A DNA stretch of 64,000 nt from Limnohabitans sp. DM1. GTDB taxonomy: Bacteria; Pseudomonadota; Gammaproteobacteria; Burkholderiales; Burkholderiaceae_C. The position numbers and the translations under genes are program-made. Shown one piece after another: positions 17,759 to 26,207 of the stretch; position 1 is the stretch's first letter, and the number at the start of each line of letters is the position of its first letter. The notes under the pieces were generated by a model. That model did not search any database, was not told the origin of the DNA, and saw nothing but the letters and a program-made list of their open reading frames with translations. Where the stretch lies: contig NZ_CXOO01000055.1 of NCBI RefSeq assembly GCF_001269385.1, forward strand, positions 1,304 to 65,303. The letters are read 5' to 3'.

Positions 17759-17955
17759 CAGGCGGCTTGGCCGTGGAGGATTTCTACCGGGAGTGCGCCG
17801 TTGGCTCTGGCGTCCAATACGACAACTTCTACGGCTGTTCCATCAGCGGCATAGCTGACATGTGTGTTCCAGTCCTGCGACACCTCGCGTGCAATGGGTT
17901 TATCCGAGAGATGAATCACCAAGATGTCATCTTGGTCGTAGTAGGTGGTTTTCAT
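17758..17955 (-). CDS. DUF2283 small protein
   Basis: The 65-residue product begins MKTTYYDQDDILVIHLSDKPI, the pattern of DUF2283 proteins (K.TYD...D.L.I.L), often paired with a DUF4258-type partner in putative toxin-antitoxin units. In the frame immediately upstream, in-phase residues ending VLVLEDALVVKTVMHEFVLED look like the C-terminus of such a partner. That gene's 5' part has been replaced by a fragment of the ATPase gene. The DUF2283 gene is therefore probably an orphan. A GGAGG site lies just before its ATG. Confidence 0.7.
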   Translation of the reverse strand: MKTTYYDQDDILVIHLSDKPIAREVSQDWNTHVSYAADGTAVEVVVLDARANGALPVEILHGQAA

Positions 17956-18212
17956 GGGTTAATCCTCCAATACAAATTCGTGCATGACGGTTTTAACGAC
18001 CAAGGCGTCTTCGAGGACCAACACCGCGCAGACCACTCCACACCGCCGCGCAAGGCGGCTTGCGTGCCGTCGCCCTTCAAGGCCGAGGTGAGCATGGAAC
18101 CCGAAGCCACCCGGTTGAGCAGCAACAATGCGTCGAGCGCATTGGATTTGCCGCTGGCATTGGTGCCCACCAGAACCGACAAGGGATCAATGTGGATGTC
18201 GGTGTAGGCCAT
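17952..18212 (-). pseudogene. Chimeric frame: HsdR start plus ATPase Walker A segment
   Basis: The first six codons are those of HsdR (MAYTDI). They are followed by ~55 codons from the OLD-like ATPase (HIDPLSVLVGTNASGKSN onward to RGGVEW) and an unrelated tail that stops just inside the DUF2283 gene. The junction between the hsdR and ATPase pieces falls in a shared 8-bp word, TGTGGATG. It keeps a Walker A loop but nothing else of the ATPase, so enzymatic function is unlikely. Confidence 0.75.
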
Positions 18213-18363
18213 GGCGTCTATTGGCCAAAGCCACGGTTTCTAAAGGACAAACTGCAGATTTGTCCTTTAGAAAAATTCATACAAATCAAAGACTTAGCAA
18301 TTTCTATCAACCCGAAAGGTCTTTGCCTCTTCATGATTACCCCTGTTTTGTCCTTTAGAAACC
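18191..18363. repeat. 173-bp copy of the hsdR promoter/operator region
   Basis: Bases 18191-18363 correspond to 16183-16355 at a constant offset of 2,008 bp with only scattered substitutions. The copy includes the hsdR ATG and all three TTTGTCCTTTAGAAA-type sites (18237-18251, 18259-18273, 18347-18361). In one of these the copy matches the consensus better than the original. It now stands upstream of the chimeric frame. Confidence 0.9.
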
Positions 18364-18366
18364 AGA

Positions 18367-18639
18367 TCAATGAACGGGTGTCTGCCTTGGTTTATTGATG
18401 AAAATTTGACGCGCATTTGGCTCAAATTTGGCTCGCATTTGGCTCATTTGGAGCACTGAGCCAAGAAAAAAATCATTTGAAATCAATGACTTGCCAGATG
18501 ACCACTTTGGTATTTGGCTCACTGAGCCAAAAACTTGATGGTGATTCAGCGCTTTTTGAGCCAAATCCGCCCAGTCCGCCGACTTGCCCGTGACGGTGCG
18601 CAGGGATTTCAGGTCGGTGTGCTGGTCTTTGCGGGTCAT
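18367..18639 (-). pseudogene. Internally deleted AlbA_2/Schlafen-type accessory gene
   Basis: The ATG overlaps the hsdS stop (ATGA). The first ~25 residues, MTRKDQHTDLKSLRTVTGKS.DW.DLA, resemble the start of AlbA_2 (Schlafen-like) ATP-binding proteins that often follow hsdS. The expected domain is then missing. What remains is a low-complexity tail encoded by repeated GAGCCAAAT words, as in the linker and C-terminus of such proteins. A large in-frame deletion is the simplest explanation. The family call depends on the short N-terminus, so it is tentative. Confidence 0.5.
18415..18565. repeat. Cluster of TTTGGCTCA / TGAGCCAAA words
   Basis: Six occurrences of this word or a close variant fall within 150 bp (18415, 18426, 18437, 18457, 18513 and 18557). 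The copies at 18513-18531 form a perfect palindrome, TTTGGCTCA-C-TGAGCCAAA. They lie inside the truncated frame. They could be leftover coding repeats or a multi-site binding region. Confidence 0.6.
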
Positions 18640-19799
18640 ACGGCCAATTCTCCGTTCATCAGGCGGGGCAGCAACAGGTCGCGGGCTTGGCGGAGTTTTT
18701 GGTTTTGTGATGCCAGCTTTTTGACTTGCGCAAAAACATCAACGGCAAATTCATCAAATGCTCGAAGCATCTGTGTCGAAGGAATCAAGACATCCACGCG
18801 ATGCACCGACTTGCGATCCAAGGTCGGCACCGATGCGCCACCGTTGAACTGCTTGAGGTCCATTTCGCGAAGCAGGAAGAGCGCGAACAACGGCGTCACG
18901 CGTTTGAACCCTTTCACCCACAACGCGGTGTTGAGCGGCCAGTAATCTTGGTCCACATATTGAACCTCGCCCAAAGTACCGCTTCGACCGGTCACCACGC
19001 CTGGCGCTGCTGCTTTGGCTTGGTTGTGATGACCAAGAATGCCGGTCGAGCCATAGATTGGAACTTCGCCGTCTTGCCTGTCTTGCGTAGGCAAGTCAAA
19101 ACCACGCTGCAAAACCAGCGCCGATTCCAAAGGTGCACGTTCCCACCCCTGCGGCACGCCGTCCACGATGGGGGTGTGCTCATGGCCGGGAAAGCGCAGG
19201 CGCACAAACCATTCGCGGTAGAGCTGCCGGGCCGAGTCTTCGAGCAGGGCCATGCGGCGGCGGTTGTTGTCGATGAGGTCATCGTAGGCGGAGAGGGTAT
19301 TCCCAATCTTTTCTTGTTCCATCAACGGGGGCAACCAAAACGTAAATGCACCAATCTCCTTGCTGCTGATATGAGGAACACCTACCCCTCGGCCAACACT
19401 CTGCACATATCCAACAAAGCTAGGTGACGCTATAAGTTGAGCAAGAAAAGATTGATCAAGACCTTTAAGTCCACGCAGACGTGCGACTCGCTGAACCAAC
19501 AATGCGTCTGGTGCAGAAGCAGTGATTTTTGCGAATTTAAGTCCCGCAGGTACCCATGGCCGGTCCATGGCGAGAACGACATCACCCTTAATCAACTTGT
19601 AGCGTTCTAATTCTGCTAGGTCCTGAATTGGCCAGCGCTTTGATATATCCCAGAGCACCTCACCCTGACCGATGTTTTCACCTTTGACCAATGGAATATC
19701 GTTCGGATCGTCAGTGAAACCGATACTTTTAAATGGATAGCCGCTAAAGACTTCGCAATATTGCCCCAAGGTTGTCAATTCCCAACCAGCCCGACTCAT
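18636..19799 (-). CDS. hsdS: Type I restriction enzyme specificity subunit (locus 1)
   Basis: The 387-residue HsdS has two target-recognition domains, each followed by a conserved helical repeat. The first repeat includes FWLPPLMEQEKIGNTLSAYDDLIDNNRRRMALLEDSARQ (split here only by length). The second ends the protein with IPSTQMLRAFDEFAV and LASQNQKLRQARDLLLPRLMNGEL. Together these define the two halves of the bipartite DNA target. It lies 70 bp after the DUF1016 gene, and its stop overlaps the truncated accessory gene. The recognition sequence cannot be predicted from this reading. Confidence 0.93.
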   Translation of the reverse strand: MSRAGWELTTLGQYCEVFSGYPFKSIGFTDDPNDIPLVKGENIGQGEVLWDISKRWPIQDLAELERYKLIKGDVVLAMDRPWVPAGLKFAKITASAPDALLVQRVARLRGLKGLDQSFLAQLIASPSFVGYVQSVGRGVGVPHISSKEIGAFTFWLPPLMEQEKIGNTLSAYDDLIDNNRRRMALLEDSARQLYREWFVRLRFPGHEHTPIVDGVPQGWERAPLESALVLQRGFDLPTQDRQDGEVPIYGSTGILGHHNQAKAAAPGVVTGRSGTLGEVQYVDQDYWPLNTALWVKGFKRVTPLFALFLLREMDLKQFNGGASVPTLDRKSVHRVDVLIPSTQMLRAFDEFAVDVFAQVKKLASQNQKLRQARDLLLPRLMNGELAV

Positions 19800-19869
19800 A
19801 CCCCAAAGCCCTCAAAGTTGGCTTGAGTCTTCATCACCGCCATTGCAGTGCAATGCACAAACTTGCCAT

Positions 19870-20964
19870 TCATACCCCCTCCTCTTGCTCACCCGGCGGC
19901 AAACTACGTCGCCCCTTGGCGCTGGCCACGGCTTCGTGCAGCTTGCGTTCCAGCACTTCGCGGGGTGGCAACGCGGTCAGGTATTCGGCGATGTGGATGC
20001 TGCTTTTTTCGAGCTCCAGCAGTTCCACGGCTTCGCGATTTTTGCCTGCGCACAGGATCAGTCCGAGCGGTGCGTCTTCACCGGGTTGGCGTTCATGTTT
20101 GTCCAGCCAGCGCAAATACAGCTCCATTTGACCTTTGTCTGTGGGCTTGAAATCGCCCAGCTTGAGTTCAATGGCGATCAAACGCTTGAGTCCGCGATGG
20201 AAAAACAAGAGGTCGAGAAAGTAGTCTTCACCGCCCACAGTCATGCGCTTTTGCCGGGCAATGAAGCTGAAGCCAGCGCCCAGCTCCAGCAAGAACTGCT
20301 CCAGCTCACGCATGATGGCGTCTTCCACATCCCGCTCAATGTAGTGGTCGTCCAGGCCCAAAAAATCCAGAAAGTAGGGGTCGCGAAACACCAAGGCCGG
20401 GGTCATGCGGTCGGTTTCTCGCAATGTGCCCAGCTCATGCGCAATGAGCTTATCGGGCTGACGCGAGAGGGCTGTTCGCTCGTAAAGCATGCTGTCGATG
20501 CGGGCGCTCAGGGTGCGCACGCTCCAGCGCTCTATGCGGCACATTTCGGCGTAATAGTCGCGCTGCATGGGTTTTTCCAGGGGAAGCAGCAGCAAAAAAT
20601 GTGACCAGCTCAATTGTTGCGACAGTGTCGCCACAATTTGCGGGTCCGGGAAGACTTCCGCAAACTTGACCATGCGATGCAGTGCCGACCCCGTAAACCC
20701 CTTGCCGTAACGCTGGCTCAATTCTCGCGACAGTGTCGCGAAAATCTGTTTGCCATAGGCCGCACGGTCTTTCTCTTGCAACAAGTCGCGTTGGATGCGC
20801 TGCCCGATTTGCCAATAAAGCTGGGTCAAGCCCACGTTGACGGTGCTTGCAATGCGCGACCGCGCCTGATCAATCAGCGTTTTGAGATCGCCCAGCAAAA
20901 CGGCGGGCTTGTCGGCGGGCATATCGGCGGGCATGTTCCCCTTCGTCGGTTCCATCGTGCTCAT
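19870..20964 (-). CDS. DUF1016/YhcG-family nuclease
   Basis: The 364-residue protein carries a DUF1016 N-terminal domain (LYWQIGQRI.....YGKQIFATLSRELSQRYGKGFTGS) and a C-terminal PD-(D/E)xK nuclease core. The core shows GGEDYFLDLLFFHRGLKRLIAIELKLGDF, with Asp and Glu-x-Lys as metal-binding residues. Family members often lie inside type I R-M loci; their role there is unsettled. Its start overlaps the hsdM stop, and it ends 70 bp before hsdS, so it is part of the operon. The N-terminal repeat MPADMPADKP is a local oddity. Confidence 0.9.
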   Translation of the reverse strand: MSTMEPTKGNMPADMPADKPAVLLGDLKTLIDQARSRIASTVNVGLTQLYWQIGQRIQRDLLQEKDRAAYGKQIFATLSRELSQRYGKGFTGSALHRMVKFAEVFPDPQIVATLSQQLSWSHFLLLLPLEKPMQRDYYAEMCRIERWSVRTLSARIDSMLYERTALSRQPDKLIAHELGTLRETDRMTPALVFRDPYFLDFLGLDDHYIERDVEDAIMRELEQFLLELGAGFSFIARQKRMTVGGEDYFLDLLFFHRGLKRLIAIELKLGDFKPTDKGQMELYLRWLDKHERQPGEDAPLGLILCAGKNREAVELLELEKSSIHIAEYLTALPPREVLERKLHEAVASAKGRRSLPPGEQEEGV

Positions 20965-23156
20965 ACCCCCAAGCCCTCAAAGTTGGCCGCAATCTTCGCC
21001 GCCAGTTCCACAGCCTCCCGGTTCAAATCCGCCAGCTCCACATGGATGTCGCGCAGGGTTTGTTCAAAGTCGAAGTCATCGTCCACTTCGGCCGGGGCCA
21101 CGCCCACGTAGCGGCCGGGGGTCAGGCTCCAGTCGGCGGCTTCGATGTCGGCACGGCTGACAACTTTGCACAGGCCGGGCACGTCTTGCATCTCGGCTTT
21201 GGGAAAGCGCTCTTGCAGCCACACCATCTGGCGGTGGGTGTAGGCGCAGGCCTTGAGTTGCTCCACGGCGGTGTGGCGTGCGTCGTCGAGTTGCTTGATG
21301 TTTTTGTTGACGGCGCGGCGGTCGAGCAGGTCGGCGGCGGCTTGGATGGCGGCGTCTTTGTCTGACTTGCCTTCGTGTTGGCTCAGCTGTGCGGCCAGGG
21401 CTTGCGCCTGTTGTGCGCTGCGGGCGGCCAGTTTGTAGAGCAGGTCGATTTGCTTGACCAGTCCCTTGGCGGCTTCAGCTTGTTTGTCAAAGCTTTGGCG
21501 CAGTTGAATTTGAGTCGCGTTGTCGGTGCTGGCTTGGGTGCCGCTGGCCACCACCGTTTGGCCATACGCTTGCAGGCCGGTGACCAGGCTGGCGCGGTCG
21601 GTCATGAAGGCTTGGGCGGCTTGGCTTTGCTCGGCCAGAGCGGCTTGCAGGGCCGTCAAGCTTTCTTGCACGGGCTGTGGTGCGTCTTTCAATGCGCTGA
21701 TGGCTTGGCTGAAGGTTTGTAGCGCCACTTGCGATTGGGTCAGCTGGTCGAGCAGCGGGGCCAGGGTGGCGTCCACGCCTTGGGCCTCGGCGTTCAGGCG
21801 GGTGATGTAGCTGTGCACCAAGCCCAGGTAGCGGCTTTGCTGGCCCCGGTACAGCCAGACGATGGCAGCCAGGTGGGCTTGTTGCTCGGGCGAGAAGTCG
21901 TAAATCTTGCGGGTGACTTTGCGGTAGACGTTGCGGGCGTCCAGCATGAGCACTTTGTCTTTGAGTGCTGCGGGTTTAGACCGGTCAAAGTGCCACAGCT
22001 CGCAGGGCACGGTGCGGGTGTAGAAGAAGTTGGAGCGGATGGCGACCATCACGTCCACGTCGCCGGTCTCGACCAGTTTGCGGCGCACTTCTTTTTCGCC
22101 ATGGCCTGCGCTGCTGGCTTGCGATGACATGACAAACCCGGCGCGGCCCGTGGGCGACAAGTAGCTGTGAAAGTACGAGATCCACAGGTAGTTGCCGTTG
22201 GAGACGTGTTTGTCTTTGTTGATGCCGGGCAGGCCAAAGGGCAGGCGGCGGTCGGTTTTGATGGCTTCGGCATCGACTTTGTCGACGTTGAAGGGCGGGT
22301 TGGCCATCATGAAATCGACATTGCCCCACAGCGGCTTGCCATCTTGCAGGCGGTGTGGGTCGTCGTAGAAGGTGTTGGCTTCTTGAATGTCGCCTTCAAG
22401 GCCGTGCACGGCCAGGTTCATCTTGGCCAGGCGGATGGTGGTGGGGGTTTTTTCTTGGCCGTAAAAGGTGACCCGGTTCATGGTCTCTTGGCCCAATTGC
22501 TCGATGAAGTGGCTGCTTTGCACGAACATGCCGCCCGAGCCGCAAGCCAAGTCGGCCACGACGCCGTGGTCGGGCTCGATGATGTTGACCAGCGTTTGCA
22601 CCAGCGAAGGCGGTGTGAAAAATTCGCCGTTGTCTTGTGCGCCCTGCATGGCGAACTTCATCAAGAAATATTCGTAAATGCGGCCAAACACATCGCCCGT
22701 GGCTTGGCGCAGGGCTTGGCTGTCAAAACAGCGCAGCAGGTTTTCGAGCAGCTTGTTGTCAAAGCGGTCGTAGTCTTTGGGCAAGCTGCCTTGCAGCGGC
22801 GCAAAGTCCGCCTCGATCGCGTTCATGGCCGCCACCAGTGCGCCGCCCAAGCTGGCGCCCGAAGGCAGGTTGAGCAGGGTGTCGTAGCGTGCGGCCTCGG
22901 GCAGCATCAAAGCCCGGCGCTTGATGAAGTCGCCCTTGACCAAGGGGCGCTTTGGCATGGTGCCCTCCGCCTGCGCGGCCTCAATGGCTTGCAGCGCGGT
23001 TTGGTAACGGTTGGTGGCGTGCCGCAAAAAAATCACGCCCAACACCGGCATGGAATATTCAGTGGCCGTGAGGTTGGAGTTGGCACGGAGCTGATCGGCG
23101 GCTTCCCACAGGCTGGTTTCAATTTGCGCGATGTTGTGGAAGGCGTTGGCGGTCAT
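20961..23156 (-). CDS. hsdM: Type I DNA methyltransferase subunit (locus 1)
   Basis: The 731-residue N6-adenine methyltransferase has an N-terminal HsdM helical domain (~1-150), the AdoMet motif VADLACGSGGMFVQS, the catalytic motif ANPPF and the QDNGEFFTPPSLV sequence typical of HsdM. A long C-terminal extension (~430-731), rich in Ala/Gln and likely coiled coil, makes it larger than classical ~500-residue HsdM. The ATG at 23156 was chosen because MTANAFHNIAQIETSLW is the usual family start. The extra upstream residues are Pro-rich and low complexity. Confidence 0.93.
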   Translation of the reverse strand: MTANAFHNIAQIETSLWEAADQLRANSNLTATEYSMPVLGVIFLRHATNRYQTALQAIEAAQAEGTMPKRPLVKGDFIKRRALMLPEAARYDTLLNLPSGASLGGALVAAMNAIEADFAPLQGSLPKDYDRFDNKLLENLLRCFDSQALRQATGDVFGRIYEYFLMKFAMQGAQDNGEFFTPPSLVQTLVNIIEPDHGVVADLACGSGGMFVQSSHFIEQLGQETMNRVTFYGQEKTPTTIRLAKMNLAVHGLEGDIQEANTFYDDPHRLQDGKPLWGNVDFMMANPPFNVDKVDAEAIKTDRRLPFGLPGINKDKHVSNGNYLWISYFHSYLSPTGRAGFVMSSQASSAGHGEKEVRRKLVETGDVDVMVAIRSNFFYTRTVPCELWHFDRSKPAALKDKVLMLDARNVYRKVTRKIYDFSPEQQAHLAAIVWLYRGQQSRYLGLVHSYITRLNAEAQGVDATLAPLLDQLTQSQVALQTFSQAISALKDAPQPVQESLTALQAALAEQSQAAQAFMTDRASLVTGLQAYGQTVVASGTQASTDNATQIQLRQSFDKQAEAAKGLVKQIDLLYKLAARSAQQAQALAAQLSQHEGKSDKDAAIQAAADLLDRRAVNKNIKQLDDARHTAVEQLKACAYTHRQMVWLQERFPKAEMQDVPGLCKVVSRADIEAADWSLTPGRYVGVAPAEVDDDFDFEQTLRDIHVELADLNREAVELAAKIAANFEGLGV

Positions 23157-23570
23157 CTGTGCGGGGGCTGATTGTTGTTTTTGGCGGTTTGCCGGAGGGG
23201 CGTTTGGGCGGGGTGGCCAGCGGGGGCTTGAATGATTATGCCCAGCTTTGGTTGGGGGTTGGGGTGGGGTTGGCGGGCGCATGGGGGTTTACGCGTAAAG
23301 GCGTTTTGTAGGTAATTTTTGTTAGTTATTTGGTTATAGTTGGGCGCTTCGGGCCTGCTGCGCTTGATGGTGCGGTGGGGATGTTGCAAGGGGTTGGATG
23401 CCGGGTTTGGGCTGCAAATTTATACCTGCATGTACATGCAGTGTCTGGCCTGAAACCCATGTCACAAGCCGCTTGCGACGATTTCAACAAAAAGATGTAT
23501 TGACACGGGCCGGGTGTATCAACTGGGTTTTGCGGTCTGCATTACGTTATCCATCATTGGAGATGAGTCT
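23157..23570. other. Gene-free boundary between R-M locus and cassette array
   Basis: This stretch of ~410 bp should hold the hsdM promoter on the minus strand. A perfect 16-bp palindrome CTGCATGTACATGCAG lies at 23426-23441 and fits CTG-N10-CAG, loosely like a LexA box. Base composition falls from GC-rich to AT-rich at about 23,590. Near 23543 a GTTATCC word resembles, but does not match, a recombination core (GTTRRRY). No integrase gene or RNA was found. Confidence 0.5.
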
Positions 23571-24266
23571 GTGGATCGTTTGGTAAAAGCACTTAAGAAA
23601 TTATCCAAAGAATATCCACTGGAGAATTTTCAGTGGGATATCCCGAGCAACTGTCCGATTACCATCCCCAAAGAGTGCAACTCTGGCTATCTAAAAAATA
23701 TTTACCTCAAAGAAAACTTCAAAGAAACCATTTGCAACGACAAAACCTTAAGCTCCCATTACTGGGCAGTTCAAGACTGGGGATGTATAGTATCTTTCAA
23801 GAAAAAGGACACAAACAATATTCGCATCAAAAATTTTCTTCAAGAGCTTAAACAAAATTCACTCACCAGAAACACATTTGAGTGCATCTCATCATTATCC
23901 AAGATTGCGTCTTTTATAAATCCTGGAAAATATTCAATCTACGACTCTCGAGCAATCTACACACTTAACTGGCTTATTTTTAACAATTCAAGCTCAAGTG
24001 AGCTATTTCCACAACCAATCGGGCGCAGTGCAGCGCTGTCAAAATATGACATGCAAACAATATTTAGGCTGTCCAACCGCCAGTTTAGTTATAGGCCTAA
24101 CAACGTGGCCTTTCACGAATACTGTGCACTCTTAAACATACTCTCACCGCAAATATTTGGCGAAGGTAGCAAACCTTATAAATTAGAAATGCTACTTTTC
24201 ATGGTCGCACCAACGAAAATAGTATCTCAAATCGAGGCATCTGTTTCGTTAACAATAAATGCCTAA
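23571..24266 (+). CDS. Cassette gene 1, unknown protein
   Basis: A 231-residue protein begins at a GTG with GGAG eight bases upstream; the longer frame from 23514 has no such site. The coding DNA is AT-rich, unlike the flanking R-M genes. The sequence includes SSHYWAVQDWGCIVSF, IASFINPGKYSIYDSRAIYTLNWLIF and a C-terminal hydrophobic stretch; no known catalytic motif was recognised. The TAA stop lies inside a GCCTAAC recombination core, the usual end of an integron gene cassette. Codon use and setting suggest recent transfer. Confidence 0.7.
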   Translation: MDRLVKALKKLSKEYPLENFQWDIPSNCPITIPKECNSGYLKNIYLKENFKETICNDKTLSSHYWAVQDWGCIVSFKKKDTNNIRIKNFLQELKQNSLTRNTFECISSLSKIASFINPGKYSIYDSRAIYTLNWLIFNNSSSSELFPQPIGRSAALSKYDMQTIFRLSNRQFSYRPNNVAFHEYCALLNILSPQIFGEGSKPYKLEMLLFMVAPTKIVSQIEASVSLTINA

Positions 24267-24377
24267 CTGTGTGTTCAACGCGGACGCCAACACTGGCGAT
24301 GCATTCGGCATTTTATGTCCAATGTTTGTGCCCTCCGCGCCTCGCGCTCCAGCCGCCCCTCACCTCTACTTTAGCAC
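24261..24377 (+). other. attC-like site after cassette 1
   Basis: It starts with GCCTAAC (a perfect RYYYAAC core) overlapping the stop codon and extends ~117 bp to a degenerate TTTAGCA core. Internal words such as GACGCCAACACTGGCG are of the kind found in attC stems. The far core departs from GTTRRRY, so the site may be weak. Confidence 0.55.
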
Positions 24378-24392
24378 CTACGAGTTATTTAT

Positions 24393-25223
24393 ATGTCTAC
24401 ATCTTCCACAACAGAACGTAGCCTTATGCCGTTGCTCATTACAAGCATGGCAGTTATAGCGCCGTTGTTATTCATTCTTGGGCTTGTCGTCGGGAATCAA
24501 CTTCAAGGAAACACTACGCTAACAGCAGATTCAATTTCATCGTGGCTATCAGCAATCGCCACCGTTGCCATTGCAATCCTTACATTCATTCTTGCGAAAG
24601 AAACTTGGTATTTGCGTGAAGCGCAAATACAACAGCTGCAAGAGTTAAAAAGAGAAAACATTCGCCCAAACGTTGGGGTTGCCCTAAAGAGCAGTCCTGT
24701 TGGTATGAGTTTCATAAATATTGAAATAACCAATCACGGGAAAGGCATTGCGCGTAAAACAAAATTTACGTTCTTTGGCCGAGATGGCAAGCCACTCTCA
24801 CAACCCGAAGATATCGTTGCTTCAAAATTCAAAAAATTAGCCATTTTCAATCTTGGTGTTGAATCAATCGGCATCGGTCAATCAATTTCAAGCTATTTGT
24901 TTAGCTTCATAGAGCTCGGAAAAGAGCTTAACGGCGAAATTTTCAAACCATTCCTGAGTATTCATATCGATTTTCAAGATGTGGAAGGGACGCAATACCA
25001 TAACGAGTTCGCAATTGATTTTGCCCAATACGAAGGAATTACCGAGCTTGGTGGCGATGCCATGCATCAGATTTCTAGCGAAGTTAAGAAGCTAAGAGAA
25101 TATGTAGGAAAAATAACCGGCCACTCAAATGGCCGACTTGCGGTTAATGTCTATAGCGAAGTGAACCGGGCTCAAGAGGAAGCAGAAACTCGCGCATGGA
25201 TCGAAGAGCAAAGGCGCCAGTAG
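24393..25223 (+). CDS. Cassette gene 2, two-helix membrane protein
   Basis: The 276-residue protein has two transmembrane segments (about 14-35 and 48-67), a short basic and Gln-rich linker (WYLREAQIQQLQELKRENIRP) and a ~180-residue soluble domain, probably cytosolic. Its TNHGKGIARKTKFTFFG region suggests a beta-sandwich. I do not recognise the family. It is AT-rich and bracketed by attC-like sites, so it is best read as a mobile gene cassette. Small membrane-anchored proteins are common cassette cargo, but no function is claimed. Confidence 0.75.
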   Translation: MSTSSTTERSLMPLLITSMAVIAPLLFILGLVVGNQLQGNTTLTADSISSWLSAIATVAIAILTFILAKETWYLREAQIQQLQELKRENIRPNVGVALKSSPVGMSFINIEITNHGKGIARKTKFTFFGRDGKPLSQPEDIVASKFKKLAIFNLGVESIGIGQSISSYLFSFIELGKELNGEIFKPFLSIHIDFQDVEGTQYHNEFAIDFAQYEGITELGGDAMHQISSEVKKLREYVGKITGHSNGRLAVNVYSEVNRAQEEAETRAWIEEQRRQ

Positions 25224-25235
25224 GGTGATCAAAGT

Positions 25236-25334
25236 CGCTAACCATTCCGTCGAGAGGGACCGCCCACAAGCTGCGCTTGCGGATTCACTTCGCGGCTTCG
25301 CCGCTACGGCGGCCCCTCACGTCTAACGATAGGC
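25236..25334 (+). other. attC-like site after cassette 2
   Basis: The 99-bp site runs from CGCTAAC to GATAGGC. It has a strong imperfect palindrome with outer stem GAGAGGGACCGCC near 25251 against GGCGGCCCCTCAC near 25308, and a GC-rich inner hairpin (GCGGCTTCGCCGC). This is the clearest attC fold in the array. The last core has A where GTTRRRY expects T. Confidence 0.7.
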
Positions 25335-25351
25335 CTCATGAGAACTACAAC

Positions 25352-25981
25352 ATGCGAAACGTTATAACCCAACGGCGTTATGGCTACTGGCGAGAACTTC
25401 TGGAACAGTGGCTGTTTCTCGTGGAACGCATTCACAGAGTTACGGCACAGAAGCACTCCGTGTACTCATATAAAGAACGAACGAACGTCGGTCTTCTCGC
25501 AGCGGCTGCAACAGCCAACGGCTGGATAGCGCTAGAAGAGTGCCGTTCCGAAAAATACGCATCGAGCAACAGCGACGAGGTCTACCAAGGTAGATCGGAT
25601 CTGCGCATTTGGAGAGACAAGCGACACCACGAAATAGAAGCGAAATTTCTGCGAGTAGCACTTGCCTCATCGTCAACAACGCGACTTACTAAAGCGGCTG
25701 AGAAATCAATTGATGATGCGTCCCGGTCTGTAGAATCTGGCGACCGTTTCGACCGAAAAATAGCTGTGACATTTGTCGTCCCAACACTGACCAACACGCA
25801 GGTTAAAAAATTCGATGCTGACGCGCTTGTTGAATATCAGGAGCGCCTCTTGCGGTTCATTCAGGCAAAAGAGCCAAGCTTCATTGCTTATACTTTCCCT
25901 GGTCCGGCACCGGCTGTGGGGTCACCGAATCGCCAAGCACTAGGCGTTATCCTTTTTGGAGCGGAGCCAAGTGAGGCCTAA
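25352..25981 (+). CDS. Cassette gene 3, unknown protein
   Basis: The 209-residue product (MRNVITQRRYGYWRELLEQW...) starts 18 bp after the preceding attC core. Recognisable traits are an aromatic N-terminus, an Arg/Glu-rich middle (DLRIWRDKRHHEIEAKFLRVAL) and a C-terminal beta-rich part ending GVILFGAEP. No family or catalytic motif was recognised. The TAA lies inside GCCTAAC, as expected for a cassette. The longer frame from 25277 would begin inside the attC stem and was rejected. Confidence 0.7.
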   Translation: MRNVITQRRYGYWRELLEQWLFLVERIHRVTAQKHSVYSYKERTNVGLLAAAATANGWIALEECRSEKYASSNSDEVYQGRSDLRIWRDKRHHEIEAKFLRVALASSSTTRLTKAAEKSIDDASRSVESGDRFDRKIAVTFVVPTLTNTQVKKFDADALVEYQERLLRFIQAKEPSFIAYTFPGPAPAVGSPNRQALGVILFGAEPSEA

Positions 25982-26011
25982 CGAGTGAGGATAAGTCTCC
26001 GTTTGTTAGAC
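25976..26011 (+). other. Short attC-like site (or two fused cores) after cassette 3
   Basis: Perfect cores GCCTAAC (25976-25982) and GTTAGAC (26005-26011) are only 36 bp apart, shorter than any usual attC. It may be a site that has lost its internal stem. The DNA beyond it (26012-26207) has no gene and no recognised element. Confidence 0.5.
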
Positions 26012-26207
26012 GAGCTCGGTTCTGGGCGGTGGTATTTGCCCGGCAAAAATTATCTTTTTTGTCTTGCCTGTGCAATTGAGCGTTTACGCTTGCTCAAGCG
26101 GTATGACTGAGGTGTGCTTTATGCCATTGCGGGACTTTTTGGAAAGTGTGTAGCTGTTTTTGGTCGAGCACATGCACAGTGCTTTTGGGGTCACTGTTGC
26201 GCGATCC

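Noticed and set aside
17690..18363. A second intact hsdR
   Set aside because: Only 5' fragments are duplicated; no motor or nuclease sequence follows.
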